From contig CAMCUC010000011.1 of assembly GCA_945878875.1 (NCBI GenBank), positions 1-64,000 of the forward strand: a DNA stretch of 64,000 nucleotides. Direction: 5' to 3'. Each line of letters starts with the position of its first letter. The first letter of the stretch is position 1. The notes under the pieces are model-generated. The model was not told the DNA's origin, ran no database searches, and saw nothing but the letters and a program-made list of their open reading frames with translations. This document shows positions 9,482 to 19,536 of this stretch, piece after piece. The position numbers and the translations under genes are program-made. The DNA comes from Rhizobium sp. Q54 (GTDB taxonomy: Bacteria; Pseudomonadota; Alphaproteobacteria; Rhizobiales; Beijerinckiaceae).

Positions 9482-11068
9482 ATGGCGCCCCGCGTTCTCA
9501 TCTCCGACGCTCTGTCCACCGCCGCCGTCCAGATCTTCAAGGATCGTGGCGTCGAAGTCGATTTCCAGCCCAATCTGGGCAAGGACAAGGAAAAGCTCGC
9601 CGAAATCATCGGCAATTATGATGGCCTCGCCATTCGCTCCAACACCAAGGCGACCGCGAAATTGCTGGAAGGCGCCACACGCCTCAAGGTGATTGGCCGC
9701 GCAGGCATCGGCGTTGACAACGTCGATATTCCAGCCGCCACTGCCCGTGGCATCATCGTGATGAACACGCCCTTCGGCAATTCCATCACCACCGCTGAAC
9801 ACGCGATTGCGATGATGTTTGCGGTCGCCCGCGAAATCCCCGCCGCTGATGTGTCGACGCAGGCTGGCAAGTGGGAAAAGAACCGCTTCATGGGCGTGGA
9901 AATCACCGCCAAGACGCTGGGCATCATCGGCTGCGGCAATATCGGCTCCATCGTCGCTGATCGCGCATTGGGCCTGCGCATGCGCGTCATCGCGTTCGAT
10001 CCCTTCCTGTCGCCCGAGCGCGCCCGCGACATCGGCGTCGAGAAGGTGGAGCTGGACGAGCTTCTCAAGCGCGCCGATTTCATCACGCTGCACACGCCGC
10101 TGACGCCGCAGACGCGCAACATCATGAACGCGGAAAACATCGCCAAGACGAAGAAGGGCGTGCGCATCATTAATTGCGCGCGCGGCGAACTGGTGGACGA
10201 GGCCGCCATGCGCGAGGCCATCGTCTCTGGCCAGGTCGGCGGCGGCGGGTTCGACGTGTTCTCCGATGAGCCTGCGACCGCCAATCCGCTGTTCGGCCTG
10301 CCCAACGTCGTTTGCACGCCCCACCTTGGCGCCTCCACAACGGAAGCGCAGGAAAACGTGGCGTTGCAGGTCGCCGAGCAGATGTCGGATTACCTGATGC
10401 GCGGCGCGATCTCGAACGCAATCAACTTCCCCTCGATCTCGGCTGAAGAAGCTCCGAAGCTGAAGCCCTTCGTGGCGCTGGCCGAAAAGCTTGGCTCGTT
10501 CGCGGGCCAGCTCACCGAGACCGGCGTCAAGAAGCTCACGATCACCTATGAGGGCGAAGTCGCGGAGTTGAAGACCAAAGCGCTGACGGCGGCGGCGATT
10601 GCTGGCTTCCTGCGCCCGATGTTGTCGGACGTGAACGTCGTCTCAGCGCCCATCGTGGCCAAAGAGCGCGGCATGGTGATTGACGAAGTCACCCGCGCGG
10701 CGGAAGGCGATTATGAATCCCTCATCACCGTGACGGTGGAGACAGAGCGCCAGACGCGCTCCGTGTCGGGCACCGTATTCCATGACGGCAAGCCGCGCAT
10801 CATCGACATCAAGGGCATCAAGATCGACGCCGAATTTGCGCCCTCGATGATCTACGTGACCAACGAGGACAAGCCCGGCTTCATCGGCCGCTTTGCGGGC
10901 GTGCTGGGCGAGGCCGCCGTCAACATCGCGACCTTCGCTCTGGGCCGCGACGCCCCCGGCGGATCGGCCATCGCGCTTGTGCAGATCGACGGCGAAACCC
11001 CTGCAGGCACGATTGAAAAAATTCAAGCCATCCCCGGCGTGAAGCAGGCCAAAGCGCTGAAGTTCTAA
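9482..11068 (+). CDS. serA: D-3-phosphoglycerate dehydrogenase
   Basis: This 528-aa long-form SerA oxidises 3-phosphoglycerate to 3-phosphohydroxypyruvate with NAD+, the committed step of serine synthesis. The NAD-binding fold shows GIIGCGNIGS, the catalytic region shows NCARGELVDE and TPHLGASTTEAQ, then comes the allosteric substrate-binding domain. The C-terminal ACT domain (about residues 455-528, MIYVTNEDKPGFIGRFAG) is the likely serine-sensing module. GAAGGATTAA precedes the ATG. The gene ends before a repeat copy and a strong terminator at 11114. Confidence 0.96.
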   Translation: MAPRVLISDALSTAAVQIFKDRGVEVDFQPNLGKDKEKLAEIIGNYDGLAIRSNTKATAKLLEGATRLKVIGRAGIGVDNVDIPAATARGIIVMNTPFGNSITTAEHAIAMMFAVAREIPAADVSTQAGKWEKNRFMGVEITAKTLGIIGCGNIGSIVADRALGLRMRVIAFDPFLSPERARDIGVEKVELDELLKRADFITLHTPLTPQTRNIMNAENIAKTKKGVRIINCARGELVDEAAMREAIVSGQVGGGGFDVFSDEPATANPLFGLPNVVCTPHLGASTTEAQENVALQVAEQMSDYLMRGAISNAINFPSISAEEAPKLKPFVALAEKLGSFAGQLTETGVKKLTITYEGEVAELKTKALTAAAIAGFLRPMLSDVNVVSAPIVAKERGMVIDEVTRAAEGDYESLITVTVETERQTRSVSGTVFHDGKPRIIDIKGIKIDAEFAPSMIYVTNEDKPGFIGRFAGVLGEAAVNIATFALGRDAPGGSAIALVQIDGETPAGTIEKIQAIPGVKQAKALKF

Positions 11069-11077
11069 GCCGCTAAC

Positions 11078-11107
11078 TGGACCGCGCGCGGCCTCGCGCG
11101 CCTCTTC
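11078..11107. repeat. GC-rich palindromic intergenic repeat, copy 2
   Basis: This copy matches 7148-7178 over about 28 of 30 bp (TGGACCGCGCGCGGCC, TCGCGCGC, then CTCTTC). It lies 10 bp after the serA stop and just before the terminator, the same downstream position as copy 1 behind glmM. Confidence 0.7.
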
Positions 11108-11113
11108 AATTCA

Positions 11114-11147
11114 GGGCTGCACGCTGCAAGGCGTGCAGCCCTTTTTT
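11114..11147 (+). terminator. Rho-independent terminator of serC-serA
   Basis: A perfect 11-bp stem (GGGCTGCACGC / GCGTGCAGCCC) with loop TGCAAG is followed by six T (11142-11147). The T-run enters the stop codon of the convergent DMT transporter gene. Confidence 0.9.
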
Positions 11148-12060
11148 ATCCGCGCGCGCCAAAGCGCTCGCAGATGAAAATCCCGCCGAGCACCATGGCA
11201 AGTGCCGTGAAATGATAGAGCGCAAGCGTCTCGCCCAGCAGCAGCACCGAGAGCAGCGCGCCTAAAACCGGCGTCAGATTGTGGAAGATCGCGGCCCGGC
11301 CCGGCCCCACCAGCTCAACGCTGCGCATGAAAAACATTTGCGCGAGCAGCGAGGTGAACAACGCGATATAGACGAGCGCCAGCAGGCCGTTGAAGCTTGG
11401 CGCAAACATCGCGCCAGCGTTCACCTCCCACGCCAGCAGGGGCAGCGAGGTCAGGAACGAAGCCGCCGATACAAGGCCGAAGATCGCCCAGGCCGAGCCG
11501 GGCGGGCGCTTGCGCAGCAGCAAGGCGTAAACCGCATAAAGCACCGAGGCGCAAATTTGCAGGCCGTCGCCAAAATTCAGCGACATGTTCAAAAGATCGC
11601 CCGGCGCTCCGCCCGTGGCGGCGACAGCAACGCCCAACAATGAAATGGCGAGCCCGATCAGGCGCACGATTCCAATGGGCGCATTAAACATGAAATATGC
11701 GCCCAGAATCACAAGCGCAGGCGTCACGCCTTGCAGGATAGACAGATTGACGCCGGTGGTGTGGGCGGCGGCGTGAAACACCAGCGTGTTTGAAATGGTG
11801 AGCGTGACGCCCAGCGTCGCCAGCCAGCGCCAGTGGACCAGCAGCGCGCGCCATTCCTCGCGCTTCACATTGCGTAGAAAAGCAAACGCCACAAGGCTCG
11901 CCAGCGCCCAGCGTCCGACGATGATCGTCATCGGCGAGATCTCGCCAACCGACCACCGCGCCGCAGGCACATTGCCCGCCCAGAACAGGGCGGTGAGGCT
12001 CAAAAGCAACCAGGGCGAATCGTTGGACCGCGCAAGAAAACGACGAATGGGGCCGGGCAC
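11146..12060 (-). CDS. EamA/DMT-family exporter
   Basis: The predicted integral membrane protein of 304 aa has two EamA repeats and about ten hydrophobic segments (WLLLSLTALFWAGNVPAARW, IVLLGFGLAI-type helices, GPGRAAIFHNLTPVLGALLS). DMT-superfamily members export amino acids or other small metabolites; the substrate is not predictable. The start at 12060 is GTG in a sequence SVPGPIRRFLARSND and gives normal length; the frame upstream to 12216 is not conserved and contains the repeat copy 3. It is convergent with serA and divergent from the threonine aldolase gene, for whose product it could be a partner exporter. Confidence 0.8.
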   Translation of the reverse strand: MPGPIRRFLARSNDSPWLLLSLTALFWAGNVPAARWSVGEISPMTIIVGRWALASLVAFAFLRNVKREEWRALLVHWRWLATLGVTLTISNTLVFHAAAHTTGVNLSILQGVTPALVILGAYFMFNAPIGIVRLIGLAISLLGVAVAATGGAPGDLLNMSLNFGDGLQICASVLYAVYALLLRKRPPGSAWAIFGLVSAASFLTSLPLLAWEVNAGAMFAPSFNGLLALVYIALFTSLLAQMFFMRSVELVGPGRAAIFHNLTPVLGALLSVLLLGETLALYHFTALAMVLGGIFICERFGARG

Positions 12061-12145
12061 GGAATTTTTCCAATTAAAATTATGGGTCTTCTTGCGCTCG
12101 CCACGCTGGTGCGTCGAGAAGAAAATGATCGGTATTGATCTAAAC

Positions 12146-12169
12146 TTGGACCGCGCGCATCTTGCAACC
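12146..12169. repeat. GC-rich palindromic repeat, partial copy 3
   Basis: TTGGACCGCGCGCATCTTGC shares the TGGACCGCGCGC core with copies 1 and 2 but diverges afterwards. It lies in the divergent region between the DMT gene and the threonine aldolase gene. Confidence 0.5.
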
Positions 12170-12191
12170 ACACAGGCGTCAGGAGAGCAGG

Positions 12192-13259
12192 ATGGATTTT
12201 TCCAGCGACAACGCAAGCGGCGCCTCGCGCGAAGTGATGCAGGCGCTGCTGGCCGCCAATGACGGCTTTGCGCCCGCTTATGGCGCCGATTCGTGGACGC
12301 TGGAGGCGCAGGCGCGCATCAGTGAAGTGTTTGAGCGGCCATGCGCGACGTTTCTGGTGGCGACGGGAACCGCAAGCAACGCGCTGGCGCTCGCTGCCAT
12401 CACGCCGCCATGGGGGGCCGTGTTCGCCCATAGCGATGCACACATAATGGGCGACGAATGCGGCGCGCCGGAGTTTTTCACCGCCGGCGCCAAGCTGGTT
12501 GGACTCTCCGGGGACGCGGGAAAAATAGCGCCCGAGGCTTTGCGTACGGCATTGGCCGCGTTCCCGCGCGGGCTTGTGAAGCAGGTGCAAGCCAGCGCGC
12601 TTTCGCTCTCGCAAGCCACCGAAAGCGGCACGCTGTATGCGCTGAGCGAGATCGCCGCACTGACGCAAATTGCGCACGAGGCGGGATTGCAGGTTCATAT
12701 GGACGGTGCCCGCTTTGCAAATTCCATCGCCTCGCTGGGCTGTTCGCCAGCGGACATGACATGGCGCGCAGGCGTTGACGTCTTGTCGCTCGGCGCCTCC
12801 AAGAATGGAACAATCGCCTGCGAGGCAGTCGTTTTCTTCAATCCGCAACAAGCGCTCGACTTCGCGTTCCGGCGCAAGCGCGGCGGGCATACGCTGTCCA
12901 AGGGCCGCTTTCTGGCCGCGCAAATGAACGCGTGGCTGAACGACGATCACTGGCTTGATCTGGCTTCTCGCGCCAATGCCCACGCACAGGCTCTTGCGCA
13001 TGGGCTGCGCCAGATTGAGGGCGTGCGTCTGCCATGGCCAGTGCAAATCAACGAGGTCTTCGCGATCCTGCCGCAACATATGGACGCCGCATTAAAGAGC
13101 GCAGGCGCGCGCTATTATGACTGGCCAGCGCGGCGCCTTGCGCCTGCATTTGCGCCGGGGGCAAATGAGCGATTTGTACGGCTGCTTACCTCTTTTTCAA
13201 CACCGCAACGCGACGTCGAAAAATTCATCGAAACAGCACGAAAGGCCACAAGAGGCTAG
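12192..13259 (+). CDS. ltaE: Low-specificity L-threonine aldolase
   Basis: The 355-aa PLP enzyme of the beta-eliminating lyase/threonine aldolase family (fold type I) splits L-threonine or L-allo-threonine into glycine and acetaldehyde. It opens with MDFSSDNASGAS (family start FxSDNxxG). The mid region shows HMDGARFANSI with the Asp that contacts the pyridine N. The PLP lysine is K204 in LGASKNG. The ATG at 12192 follows AGGAGAGCAGG; upstream in-frame codons lie in the repeat. The adjacent serC-serA operon also feeds glycine/serine metabolism, but no shared transcript is implied. Confidence 0.9.
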   Translation: MDFSSDNASGASREVMQALLAANDGFAPAYGADSWTLEAQARISEVFERPCATFLVATGTASNALALAAITPPWGAVFAHSDAHIMGDECGAPEFFTAGAKLVGLSGDAGKIAPEALRTALAAFPRGLVKQVQASALSLSQATESGTLYALSEIAALTQIAHEAGLQVHMDGARFANSIASLGCSPADMTWRAGVDVLSLGASKNGTIACEAVVFFNPQQALDFAFRRKRGGHTLSKGRFLAAQMNAWLNDDHWLDLASRANAHAQALAHGLRQIEGVRLPWPVQINEVFAILPQHMDAALKSAGARYYDWPARRLAPAFAPGANERFVRLLTSFSTPQRDVEKFIETARKATRG

Positions 13260-13285
13260 ACGCCCCCACGCACTGGGCCTGCCGC

Positions 13286-15568
13286 CTACCCTCCAATATT
13301 AAACGCCGCCAACGCCGCCATATTCACGATATCAGAATCCTTGGCCCCCAGCGGCATGATCTGAACAGCCTTGTCGAGGCCCACGATCAGCGGGCCGATG
13401 ACCGTGGCGCCGCCCAATTCCTGCAACATCTTGGTCGATATTGAGGCTGAGTGGAACGCGGGCATCACCAGCACATTGGCGGTGTCGGTCAGGCGGCAGA
13501 ACGGATAGGCGGCCATTAATTCCTTGTTCAGCGCCACGTCGGCGGCCATTTCGCCATCATATTCAAAATCAACGCGCATGCGGTCAAGAATGCGCACTGC
13601 TTCCTGCACGCGCGCCGATCGTTCGCCGGGCGGCTGGCCGAAAGTGGCGAACGCCAGCAGCGCCACGCGCGGCTCCGTGCCAAGACGGCGCGCTACGCCA
13701 GCAGCTTCAATCGCGATTTGTGCAATCTCTTCCGCGTTCGGCATTTCCGTGATCGCGGTGTCGGCCACCACCACGGTGCGCCCGCGCGCCAGCACAAGCG
13801 ACACGCCCATCAGGCGATGGCCAGGGCGTGGATCAATGACGCGGCGCACGTCGTCGAGCGCGTTCGAGAAATTGCGCGTCATGCCCGTCACCATTGCGTC
13901 GGCGTCGCCCATCGCCACCATAACGGAGGCGAAGTAATTGCGATCCGTATTGATGAGGCGGGCGCAATCGCGCGCCAGATAGCCTTGCCGCTGCAAGCGC
14001 TCGTAAAGATATTGCGCATAGATGGACGTGCGATGCGAAATGCGTGCGTTCTGTACCTCAATCGCTTTGTCGGCGATATCGAGCCCGGCGAAGGCCGCGG
14101 TCTGCGCCACACGATCTTCGCGCCCGATCAGGATCGCTTTTCCCAATCCCTGATTGACGAACGACAAGGCAGCACGAATGACCTGCTCTTCCTCGCCTTC
14201 TGCAAACACCACCCGCTTGGGATGACGCCGCACGTGATCAATCACGCGCTGCAAGGCGCCCGCGACCGGATCGCGCCGCGCCGACAGCGTATCGCGATAG
14301 GTTTTCATATCGACGATAGGCTTGCGCGCCACGCCTGAATCCATCGCAGCCTTGGCGACCGCTGCGGGAATGACGCTGATGAGGCGCGGATCAAACGGTG
14401 CAGGAATGATGTATTCGCGGCCAAAGCGCGGGCGCGCGCCCTGATAGGCCGCGGCCACTTCATCGGGCACATCCTCCTGCGCCAGAGCCGCCAACGCATG
14501 CACGGCGGCGACCTTCATCTCCATGTTGATCGTGGTGGCGCGCACGTCGAGGGCGCCGCGGAAGATGTAGGGAAAGCCCAGAACGTTGTTGACCTGATTG
14601 GGATAATCCGACCGGCCCGTCGCCATGATGACGTCGCCGCGCACGGCATGCGCTTCCTCTGGCGTGATCTCCGGATCGGGATTGGCCATCGCAAAGATGA
14701 TAGGATCTTTGCCCATTGAGGCGACCATGTCCGGCGTCAACGCCCCCTTGGCGGACAGGCCAAAGAAGATATCGGCACCGACCATGGCTTGCGCCAGCGT
14801 GCGCCGGTCCGTCTGCGCCGCGTGGGCCGATTTCCACTGGTTCATGCCCTCGGAGCGGCCCTTGTAGACCACGCCCTTGGTGTCGCACAAAAGCACGTTT
14901 TCATGCGCAAACCCCATCGCCTTGATGAGATCGAGGCAGGCGATGCCGGCTGCGCCTGCGCCATTGCACACCAGCCGCGTGCTCTTGACGTCGCGCCCGG
15001 TGAGCTTGATGGCATTCAGCATGCCAGCCGCTGCGATGATCGCGGTGCCGTGCTGATCGTCGTGAAAAACCGGTATGTCCATCAATTCTTGCAGGCGCTG
15101 CTCGATGATGAAACATTCAGGCGCGCGAATATCTTCAAGATTGATGCCGCCGAACGACGGCCCCAAATAACGCACAGCGTTGATGAATTCGTCCGGGTCT
15201 TCGGTGTCCACTTCCAGATCGATTGAATCGATGTCGGCGAAGCGCTTGAAAAGCACCGCCTTGCCTTCCATCACCGGCTTGGAGGCCAGAGCGCCAAGAT
15301 TTCCAAGCCCCAGAATGGCCGTGCCGTTGGAGATCACCGCAACCAGATTGCCACGCGCCGTATAGTCGAACACGGCTGAAGGATCGGCGGCGATCGCCTT
15401 CACGGGCACGGCCACGCCGGGCGAATACGCCAATGAGAGATCGCGCTGCGTCGCCATCGGCTTGGTGGCGACAATCTCGATCTTGCCCGGCCTCCCGCGC
15501 GAATGAAACAGCAGGGCTTCCTGATCGGTGATGATTGCGCGCGTGGGACGATTGGGCGGTTGTGACAT
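13286..15568 (-). CDS. maeB: NADP-dependent malic enzyme with phosphotransacetylase-like C-terminal domain
   Basis: At 760 aa this is the long MaeB/TME type. Residues about 1-430 form the malic enzyme ([24 protein letters not shown](P) loop [15 protein letters not shown]), which decarboxylates malate to pyruvate. Residues about 435-760 form the Pta-like domain ([36 protein letters not shown]), which in this class is regulatory rather than catalytic and senses acetyl-CoA. The ATG at 15568 (MSQPPNRPT) was preferred; an alternative in-frame start lies at 15589. A 17-bp tandem repeat covers the upstream region. It is convergent with ltaE. Confidence 0.93.
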   Translation of the reverse strand: MSQPPNRPTRAIITDQEALLFHSRGRPGKIEIVATKPMATQRDLSLAYSPGVAVPVKAIAADPSAVFDYTARGNLVAVISNGTAILGLGNLGALASKPVMEGKAVLFKRFADIDSIDLEVDTEDPDEFINAVRYLGPSFGGINLEDIRAPECFIIEQRLQELMDIPVFHDDQHGTAIIAAAGMLNAIKLTGRDVKSTRLVCNGAGAAGIACLDLIKAMGFAHENVLLCDTKGVVYKGRSEGMNQWKSAHAAQTDRRTLAQAMVGADIFFGLSAKGALTPDMVASMGKDPIIFAMANPDPEITPEEAHAVRGDVIMATGRSDYPNQVNNVLGFPYIFRGALDVRATTINMEMKVAAVHALAALAQEDVPDEVAAAYQGARPRFGREYIIPAPFDPRLISVIPAAVAKAAMDSGVARKPIVDMKTYRDTLSARRDPVAGALQRVIDHVRRHPKRVVFAEGEEEQVIRAALSFVNQGLGKAILIGREDRVAQTAAFAGLDIADKAIEVQNARISHRTSIYAQYLYERLQRQGYLARDCARLINTDRNYFASVMVAMGDADAMVTGMTRNFSNALDDVRRVIDPRPGHRLMGVSLVLARGRTVVVADTAITEMPNAEEIAQIAIEAAGVARRLGTEPRVALLAFATFGQPPGERSARVQEAVRILDRMRVDFEYDGEMAADVALNKELMAAYPFCRLTDTANVLVMPAFHSASISTKMLQELGGATVIGPLIVGLDKAVQIMPLGAKDSDIVNMAALAAFNIGG

Positions 15569-15579
15569 GTGTCGTCTCT

Positions 15580-15613
15580 GATTGGGCAAGATCGCGGATT
15601 GGGCAAGATCGCG
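15580..15613. repeat. Tandem 17-bp repeat upstream of maeB
   Basis: GATTGGGCAAGATCGCG occurs twice without a gap (15580-15596 and 15597-15613), directly before the maeB start, within the promoter or 5'-untranslated region. Confidence 0.75.
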
Positions 15614-15832
15614 ACCTTAACCACTCAACAGGCAGGCTCACAAGATGGCAGAAGAAAAAACAACGGTAACCGGGCCTCGCTTGCTCCATGAGCTTGGACT
15701 TAAGCTTTTGCCAGAAGCGTTGTATGAGTGACCCGCGAGGCTGAGATTTGGCCTGCCTGGACTCCGGCCTGCCTGAATTCGGCATCCGGTTCAGGGTGTT
15801 CTGAAAACTCTCGACCAGATGAGCCAGCTGTA

Positions 15833-18016
15833 ATGAAAATCTCCGACCGCGAATCCGCAACCGCGCTGATCGAGCGCTGGCGAACAGATCCGTTCGGCGT
15901 TCTTGGGCCCCATTGCGTCGGCAAGAAGCGCTGGGAAATCCGTGTTTACGCGCCAGCAGCTGATGCGCTTGTCGCTCTGGCAATCAGGGACAAAGCTGCT
16001 CTGTGCGTGCTGCACCGCGCGCATAACAGCGGCTTCTGGATAGGCGAACTGACTGGCGACAAGCGACCCGATTACCTTCTGGCGATAACGTGCGCGGGCG
16101 TCACCACGCACACGCGCGATCCCTATTCGTTTGGCCTCATACTCGATACCGACGATCTGCTGGCGGTGCGTGGCGAGGGTCCGCGTCAGGCTTATGAAAG
16201 CCTTGGCGCGCATCGCCGCACATTGGACGGCGTTGACGGGATGACCTTCGCAGTGTGGGCCCCAAATGCGACGCGCGTCAGCGTTGTTGGCGCTTTCAAC
16301 GATTGGGACAGCCGAACGCATTCGATGCGCTTTCGGCATGTTTTCGGCGTGTGGGAATTGTTTGTGCCAGGTCTTGAGGCAGGCATATTGTATAAATATG
16401 AAATTCTGGGGCCAGACGGCGTGTGTCTTCCGCTGAAGGCTGATCCTTACGCTTTTGCAGCGGAATTGCCGCCAGCCACAGCCTCTATCACGCAGCCCCT
16501 GCCGCAAAAGCGCATGGCAGACGGCGCCAAATCAGCGCCTGCGCGCGAGCAACCGGTCTCTATTTATGAATGTCATCTCGGTTCCTGGGCGCGCATTGCT
16601 GAGGATGGAAATCGCTATCTCAGCTATCGCGAACTGGCGAGCCGTTTGCTTCCCTATGTTTGCGACATGGGGTTCACGCATATTGAATTGCTGCCGATCA
16701 CAGAATACCCGTTTGACGGCTCCTGGGGCTATCAACCGATTTCACTTTATGCGCCAACGCGCAGATTTGGAGAGCCTGAGGATTTTGCTTTCTTCGTGGC
16801 TGAAGCCCATCGTCTTGGCCTTTATGTTCTGCTGGACTGGGTGCCCGCGCACTTCCCAAGCGACGCACATGGCCTTGCAAAATTTGACGGCACGTATCTT
16901 TATGAACACGCTGATCCCCGTCAGGGTTTTCATCAGGATTGGGGAACGTTAGTCTATAATTTTGGGCGTAAGGAAGTAGAGGCTTTTCTTGTCGCCAATG
17001 CCCGGTTCTGGCTGGAGCGATATGGCATTGACGGATTGCGCGTCGATGCGGTCGCCTCGATGTTGTACCTTGATTATTCGCGAGAGCCCGGAGAATGGGT
17101 TCCAAACCGATTTGGCGGGCGTGAGAACATCGAGGCTATAGACTTCCTGCGTCATCTCAACAAGACGGCCAACAGCGTTTCTGGAGGCGCTATTACAATC
17201 GCGGAAGAATCGACGACATGGCCCGGCGTATCTCGACCGGTCTGGACCGGTGGATTGGGCTTCAGCTTCAAGTGGAACATGGGCTGGATGAACGATACGC
17301 TCCGTTACATGTCGCGCGATCCGATCTACCGGCGTCATCACCACAGCGACCTTACGTTCGGGCTGCTCTATGCATTTTCCGAGAACTTCGTCCTGCCGCT
17401 CAGTCATGATGAGGTCGTGCATGGCAAGCGCAGTCTGCTCGAACGGATGCCGGGCGACCGCTGGCGCCAGTTTGCAAATTTACGCGCTTATTATGGTTTT
17501 ATGTGGGGACATCCGGGCAAGAAGCTTTTGTTCATGGGCGGCGAGATCGCGCAGGTACGCGAGTGGGATCACGATTCAAGCCTCGACTGGCACTTGCTCG
17601 AAGACCCGATGCACAAGGGCGTACAGGATTTTGTGCGCGACCTGAACCAGGCCTATCGCGACTGCCCTGCTTTGCACCAGCGTGATTGCGAACCTGACGG
17701 GTTTCAATGGATCGTTGGCGACGACCGCGACAACAGCGTTTTGGCCTTTGCACGCTTTGATCTGGGCCGAAAAAATATCATTATTATAGTCTGTAATTTT
17801 ACGCCCATTCCGCGTTACGATTATCGCATAGGTGCGCCGCGCGTGGGCTTCTGGCGAGAAATCGTCAATAGCGATTGGGAAAAATATGGCGGTTCAAACG
17901 TCGGCAACAACCCCGGCGTGTCGACGGAAAGCATAGAGAGCCATGGCTTTGACTGCGCGCTGTGCGTGACGTGTCCGCCGCTCTCGACGATCATGTTTGA
18001 GTGGACGCCGGACTGA
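15833..18016 (+). CDS. glgB: 1,4-alpha-glucan branching enzyme GlgB
   Basis: The 727-aa enzyme makes alpha-1,6 branches in glycogen. An N-terminal carbohydrate-binding region with CBM48 (FAVWAPNATRVSVVGAFNDW) precedes a GH13 barrel. The catalytic nucleophile is D405 in GLRVDAVASMLYLDYSR, the acid/base Glu is in AEESTTWPGVSRP, and the transition-state Asp is in LSHDEVVHGK. The ATG at 15833 gives the family length; the upstream frame from 15728 is not conserved. No other glg gene is in the window. The codon use is visibly more AT-rich (many TTT, CTT, TAT, GAT) than that of its neighbours, hinting at acquisition by transfer. It converges with the EEP gene, 9 bp apart. Confidence 0.94.
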   Translation: MKISDRESATALIERWRTDPFGVLGPHCVGKKRWEIRVYAPAADALVALAIRDKAALCVLHRAHNSGFWIGELTGDKRPDYLLAITCAGVTTHTRDPYSFGLILDTDDLLAVRGEGPRQAYESLGAHRRTLDGVDGMTFAVWAPNATRVSVVGAFNDWDSRTHSMRFRHVFGVWELFVPGLEAGILYKYEILGPDGVCLPLKADPYAFAAELPPATASITQPLPQKRMADGAKSAPAREQPVSIYECHLGSWARIAEDGNRYLSYRELASRLLPYVCDMGFTHIELLPITEYPFDGSWGYQPISLYAPTRRFGEPEDFAFFVAEAHRLGLYVLLDWVPAHFPSDAHGLAKFDGTYLYEHADPRQGFHQDWGTLVYNFGRKEVEAFLVANARFWLERYGIDGLRVDAVASMLYLDYSREPGEWVPNRFGGRENIEAIDFLRHLNKTANSVSGGAITIAEESTTWPGVSRPVWTGGLGFSFKWNMGWMNDTLRYMSRDPIYRRHHHSDLTFGLLYAFSENFVLPLSHDEVVHGKRSLLERMPGDRWRQFANLRAYYGFMWGHPGKKLLFMGGEIAQVREWDHDSSLDWHLLEDPMHKGVQDFVRDLNQAYRDCPALHQRDCEPDGFQWIVGDDRDNSVLAFARFDLGRKNIIIIVCNFTPIPRYDYRIGAPRVGFWREIVNSDWEKYGGSNVGNNPGVSTESIESHGFDCALCVTCPPLSTIMFEWTPD

Positions 18017-18025
18017 CGTTGCAGC

Positions 18026-18820
18026 TCAGGAAACCGGCCGCAACGGCGTAGGTTTAAGCGTAAAATCGACGACGAGCGCCAGATGATCCGACGCCATCCG
18101 CGCCTCGCGCGTGCGCAGCGTTTCGGCGCGCAACACGTCAATTCCTTTGCTGACGAACACATGGTCAAGACGTAAGAATGGCAGCCGCGCGGGAAATGTC
18201 GCCTGCGGCTTGCGGCGCAAGCCCGTGCATTGGGCATCACGCAGCGCGCGCGTGATGCGGGCATAGACGCGCGAGCGCGGGATTGCATTGAAGTCGCCAA
18301 GTAAAATGACCGGCTCACGGCAATTGGGGCCGCCGATCCATTCATGCCCCAGCAGCGTCTCCACCTGCACGATGCGCTCATGCCCGCGCAGGCCAAGATG
18401 GGTGTTCACGACCTGAACCTCATGGCCACCAAGATGCACGGCAGCCCATACGGCGCCGCGCGGCTCAAGTCCGGAAAGTGGCCCGACGCCGGGAAGCGCG
18501 CCGCCCTTCACCATGTGCGAGGGACGCGCGGTAAGAATAGCGTCGCCGTAGGCTTCCTCCATCACGCGATAGGCGGGATGAAAATGATGCGTCATGCCAA
18601 GGGTGCGCGCGATGAGTTCCGCCTGATCGACGCGGCCTGTGCGCGAGCGATGCACATCCAGTTCCTGCAGCGCAACGATATCTGGATTTTGCTCGGCAAT
18701 GATGCGCGCGATCCGCTCGGGCGAACATCTCCCGTCGCGCCCGACGCATCGGTGAACATTCCATGTGAGGAGACGCGGCAATAAATTCTCCGCATTGGCG
18801 CATGAGAAAAAGGCTCGCAT
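18026..18820 (-). CDS. Endonuclease/exonuclease/phosphatase (EEP) family protein
   Basis: The 264-aa protein has the EEP fold of DNase I and Mg-dependent phosphodiesterases: LLTWNVHRCVGRDG with the catalytic Asn, IVALQELDVHRS with the metal-binding Glu, VVNTHLGLRGHER, LLGDFNAIPRS and the terminal SDHLALVVDF His-Asp pair. All catalytic motifs are intact. Relatives hydrolyse phosphodiesters in nucleic acids or phospholipid headgroups; the substrate is unknown. No clear signal peptide. It lies 101 bp downstream of ureG in the same orientation, across an AT-rich gap that may contain its own promoter. Confidence 0.85.
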   Translation of the reverse strand: MRAFFSCANAENLLPRLLTWNVHRCVGRDGRCSPERIARIIAEQNPDIVALQELDVHRSRTGRVDQAELIARTLGMTHHFHPAYRVMEEAYGDAILTARPSHMVKGGALPGVGPLSGLEPRGAVWAAVHLGGHEVQVVNTHLGLRGHERIVQVETLLGHEWIGGPNCREPVILLGDFNAIPRSRVYARITRALRDAQCTGLRRKPQATFPARLPFLRLDHVFVSKGIDVLRAETLRTREARMASDHLALVVDFTLKPTPLRPVS

Positions 18821-18921
18821 GGGCTGAAAGCCGTTCCGGCGTGAACGCAGGTTACCACGCTATCGTTATTGCCAATTAAATTTTAATATCGATTGATTTC
18901 ATACTCGCGACGCCAGGTCCG

Positions 18922-19536
18922 TCATTTGCTCAAGCCTCCGCTATTTTGCACGAAGGCTGCGATAACCTCGAGCCCCGTCCCGGTGCGCATGTTCGTGAAC
19001 ACGAAAGGGCGCAGCCCGCGCTGGCGCTTCGTATCCGCCTCCATCACCGACAGATCAGCGCCCACCATTGGCGCAAGGTCAATCTTGTTGATGACCAGAA
19101 GATCAGAGCGCGTGATGCCCGGCCCACCCTTGCGCGGAATTTTCTCGCCCTGCGCAACGTCGATAACATAAATCGTTATATCGGCGAGCTCAGGGCTGAA
19201 GGTTGCAGCAAGATTATCGCCGCCGGACTCGATCAGGATGAGATCAAGCTTGGGAAATTTTGCGCGCATTTCAGCGACCGCATGCAAATTGATCGAGCAA
19301 TCTTCGCGAATGGCGGTGTGGGGACATCCGCCCGTTTCCACGCCCATAATCCGCTCTTGCGGCAAGGCGCCGGCCTGCGTGAGGATGCGGGCGTCTTCTT
19401 TGGTGAAGATGTCGTTGGTAATGGCGCAGATGTCGTATTGATCGCGGAAGCGTTTGCAGAGCGCCTCCATCAATGCTGTCTTGCCAGCGCCCACGGGGCC
19501 GCCGATTCCAACGCGCAAAGGTCCGTTTGTGCTCAT
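18922..19536 (-). CDS. ureG: Urease accessory GTPase UreG
   Basis: The 204-aa SIMIBI GTPase delivers Ni2+ during urease active-site assembly. P-loop [15 protein letters not shown] is at residues 11-25, the Ni-binding Cys-Pro-His is in [15 protein letters not shown], and the NKxD motif is VINKIDLAP. Its ATG overlaps the ureF stop (ATGA), so translation is coupled. It is the last gene of the urtABCDE-ureDABCEFG run. Confidence 0.97.
   Translation of the reverse strand: MSTNGPLRVGIGGPVGAGKTALMEALCKRFRDQYDICAITNDIFTKEDARILTQAGALPQERIMGVETGGCPHTAIREDCSINLHAVAEMRAKFPKLDLILIESGGDNLAATFSPELADITIYVIDVAQGEKIPRKGGPGITRSDLLVINKIDLAPMVGADLSVMEADTKRQRGLRPFVFTNMRTGTGLEVIAAFVQNSGGLSK

Noticed and set aside
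9437-10324. Minus-strand frame of 295 codons opposite serA
   Set aside because: A mirror frame caused by high GC at third positions of serA; no domain and no start context.
12010-12045. Another TGGACCGCGC match inside the DMT gene
   Set aside because: Only ten bases agree and it lies within coding sequence; likely chance.
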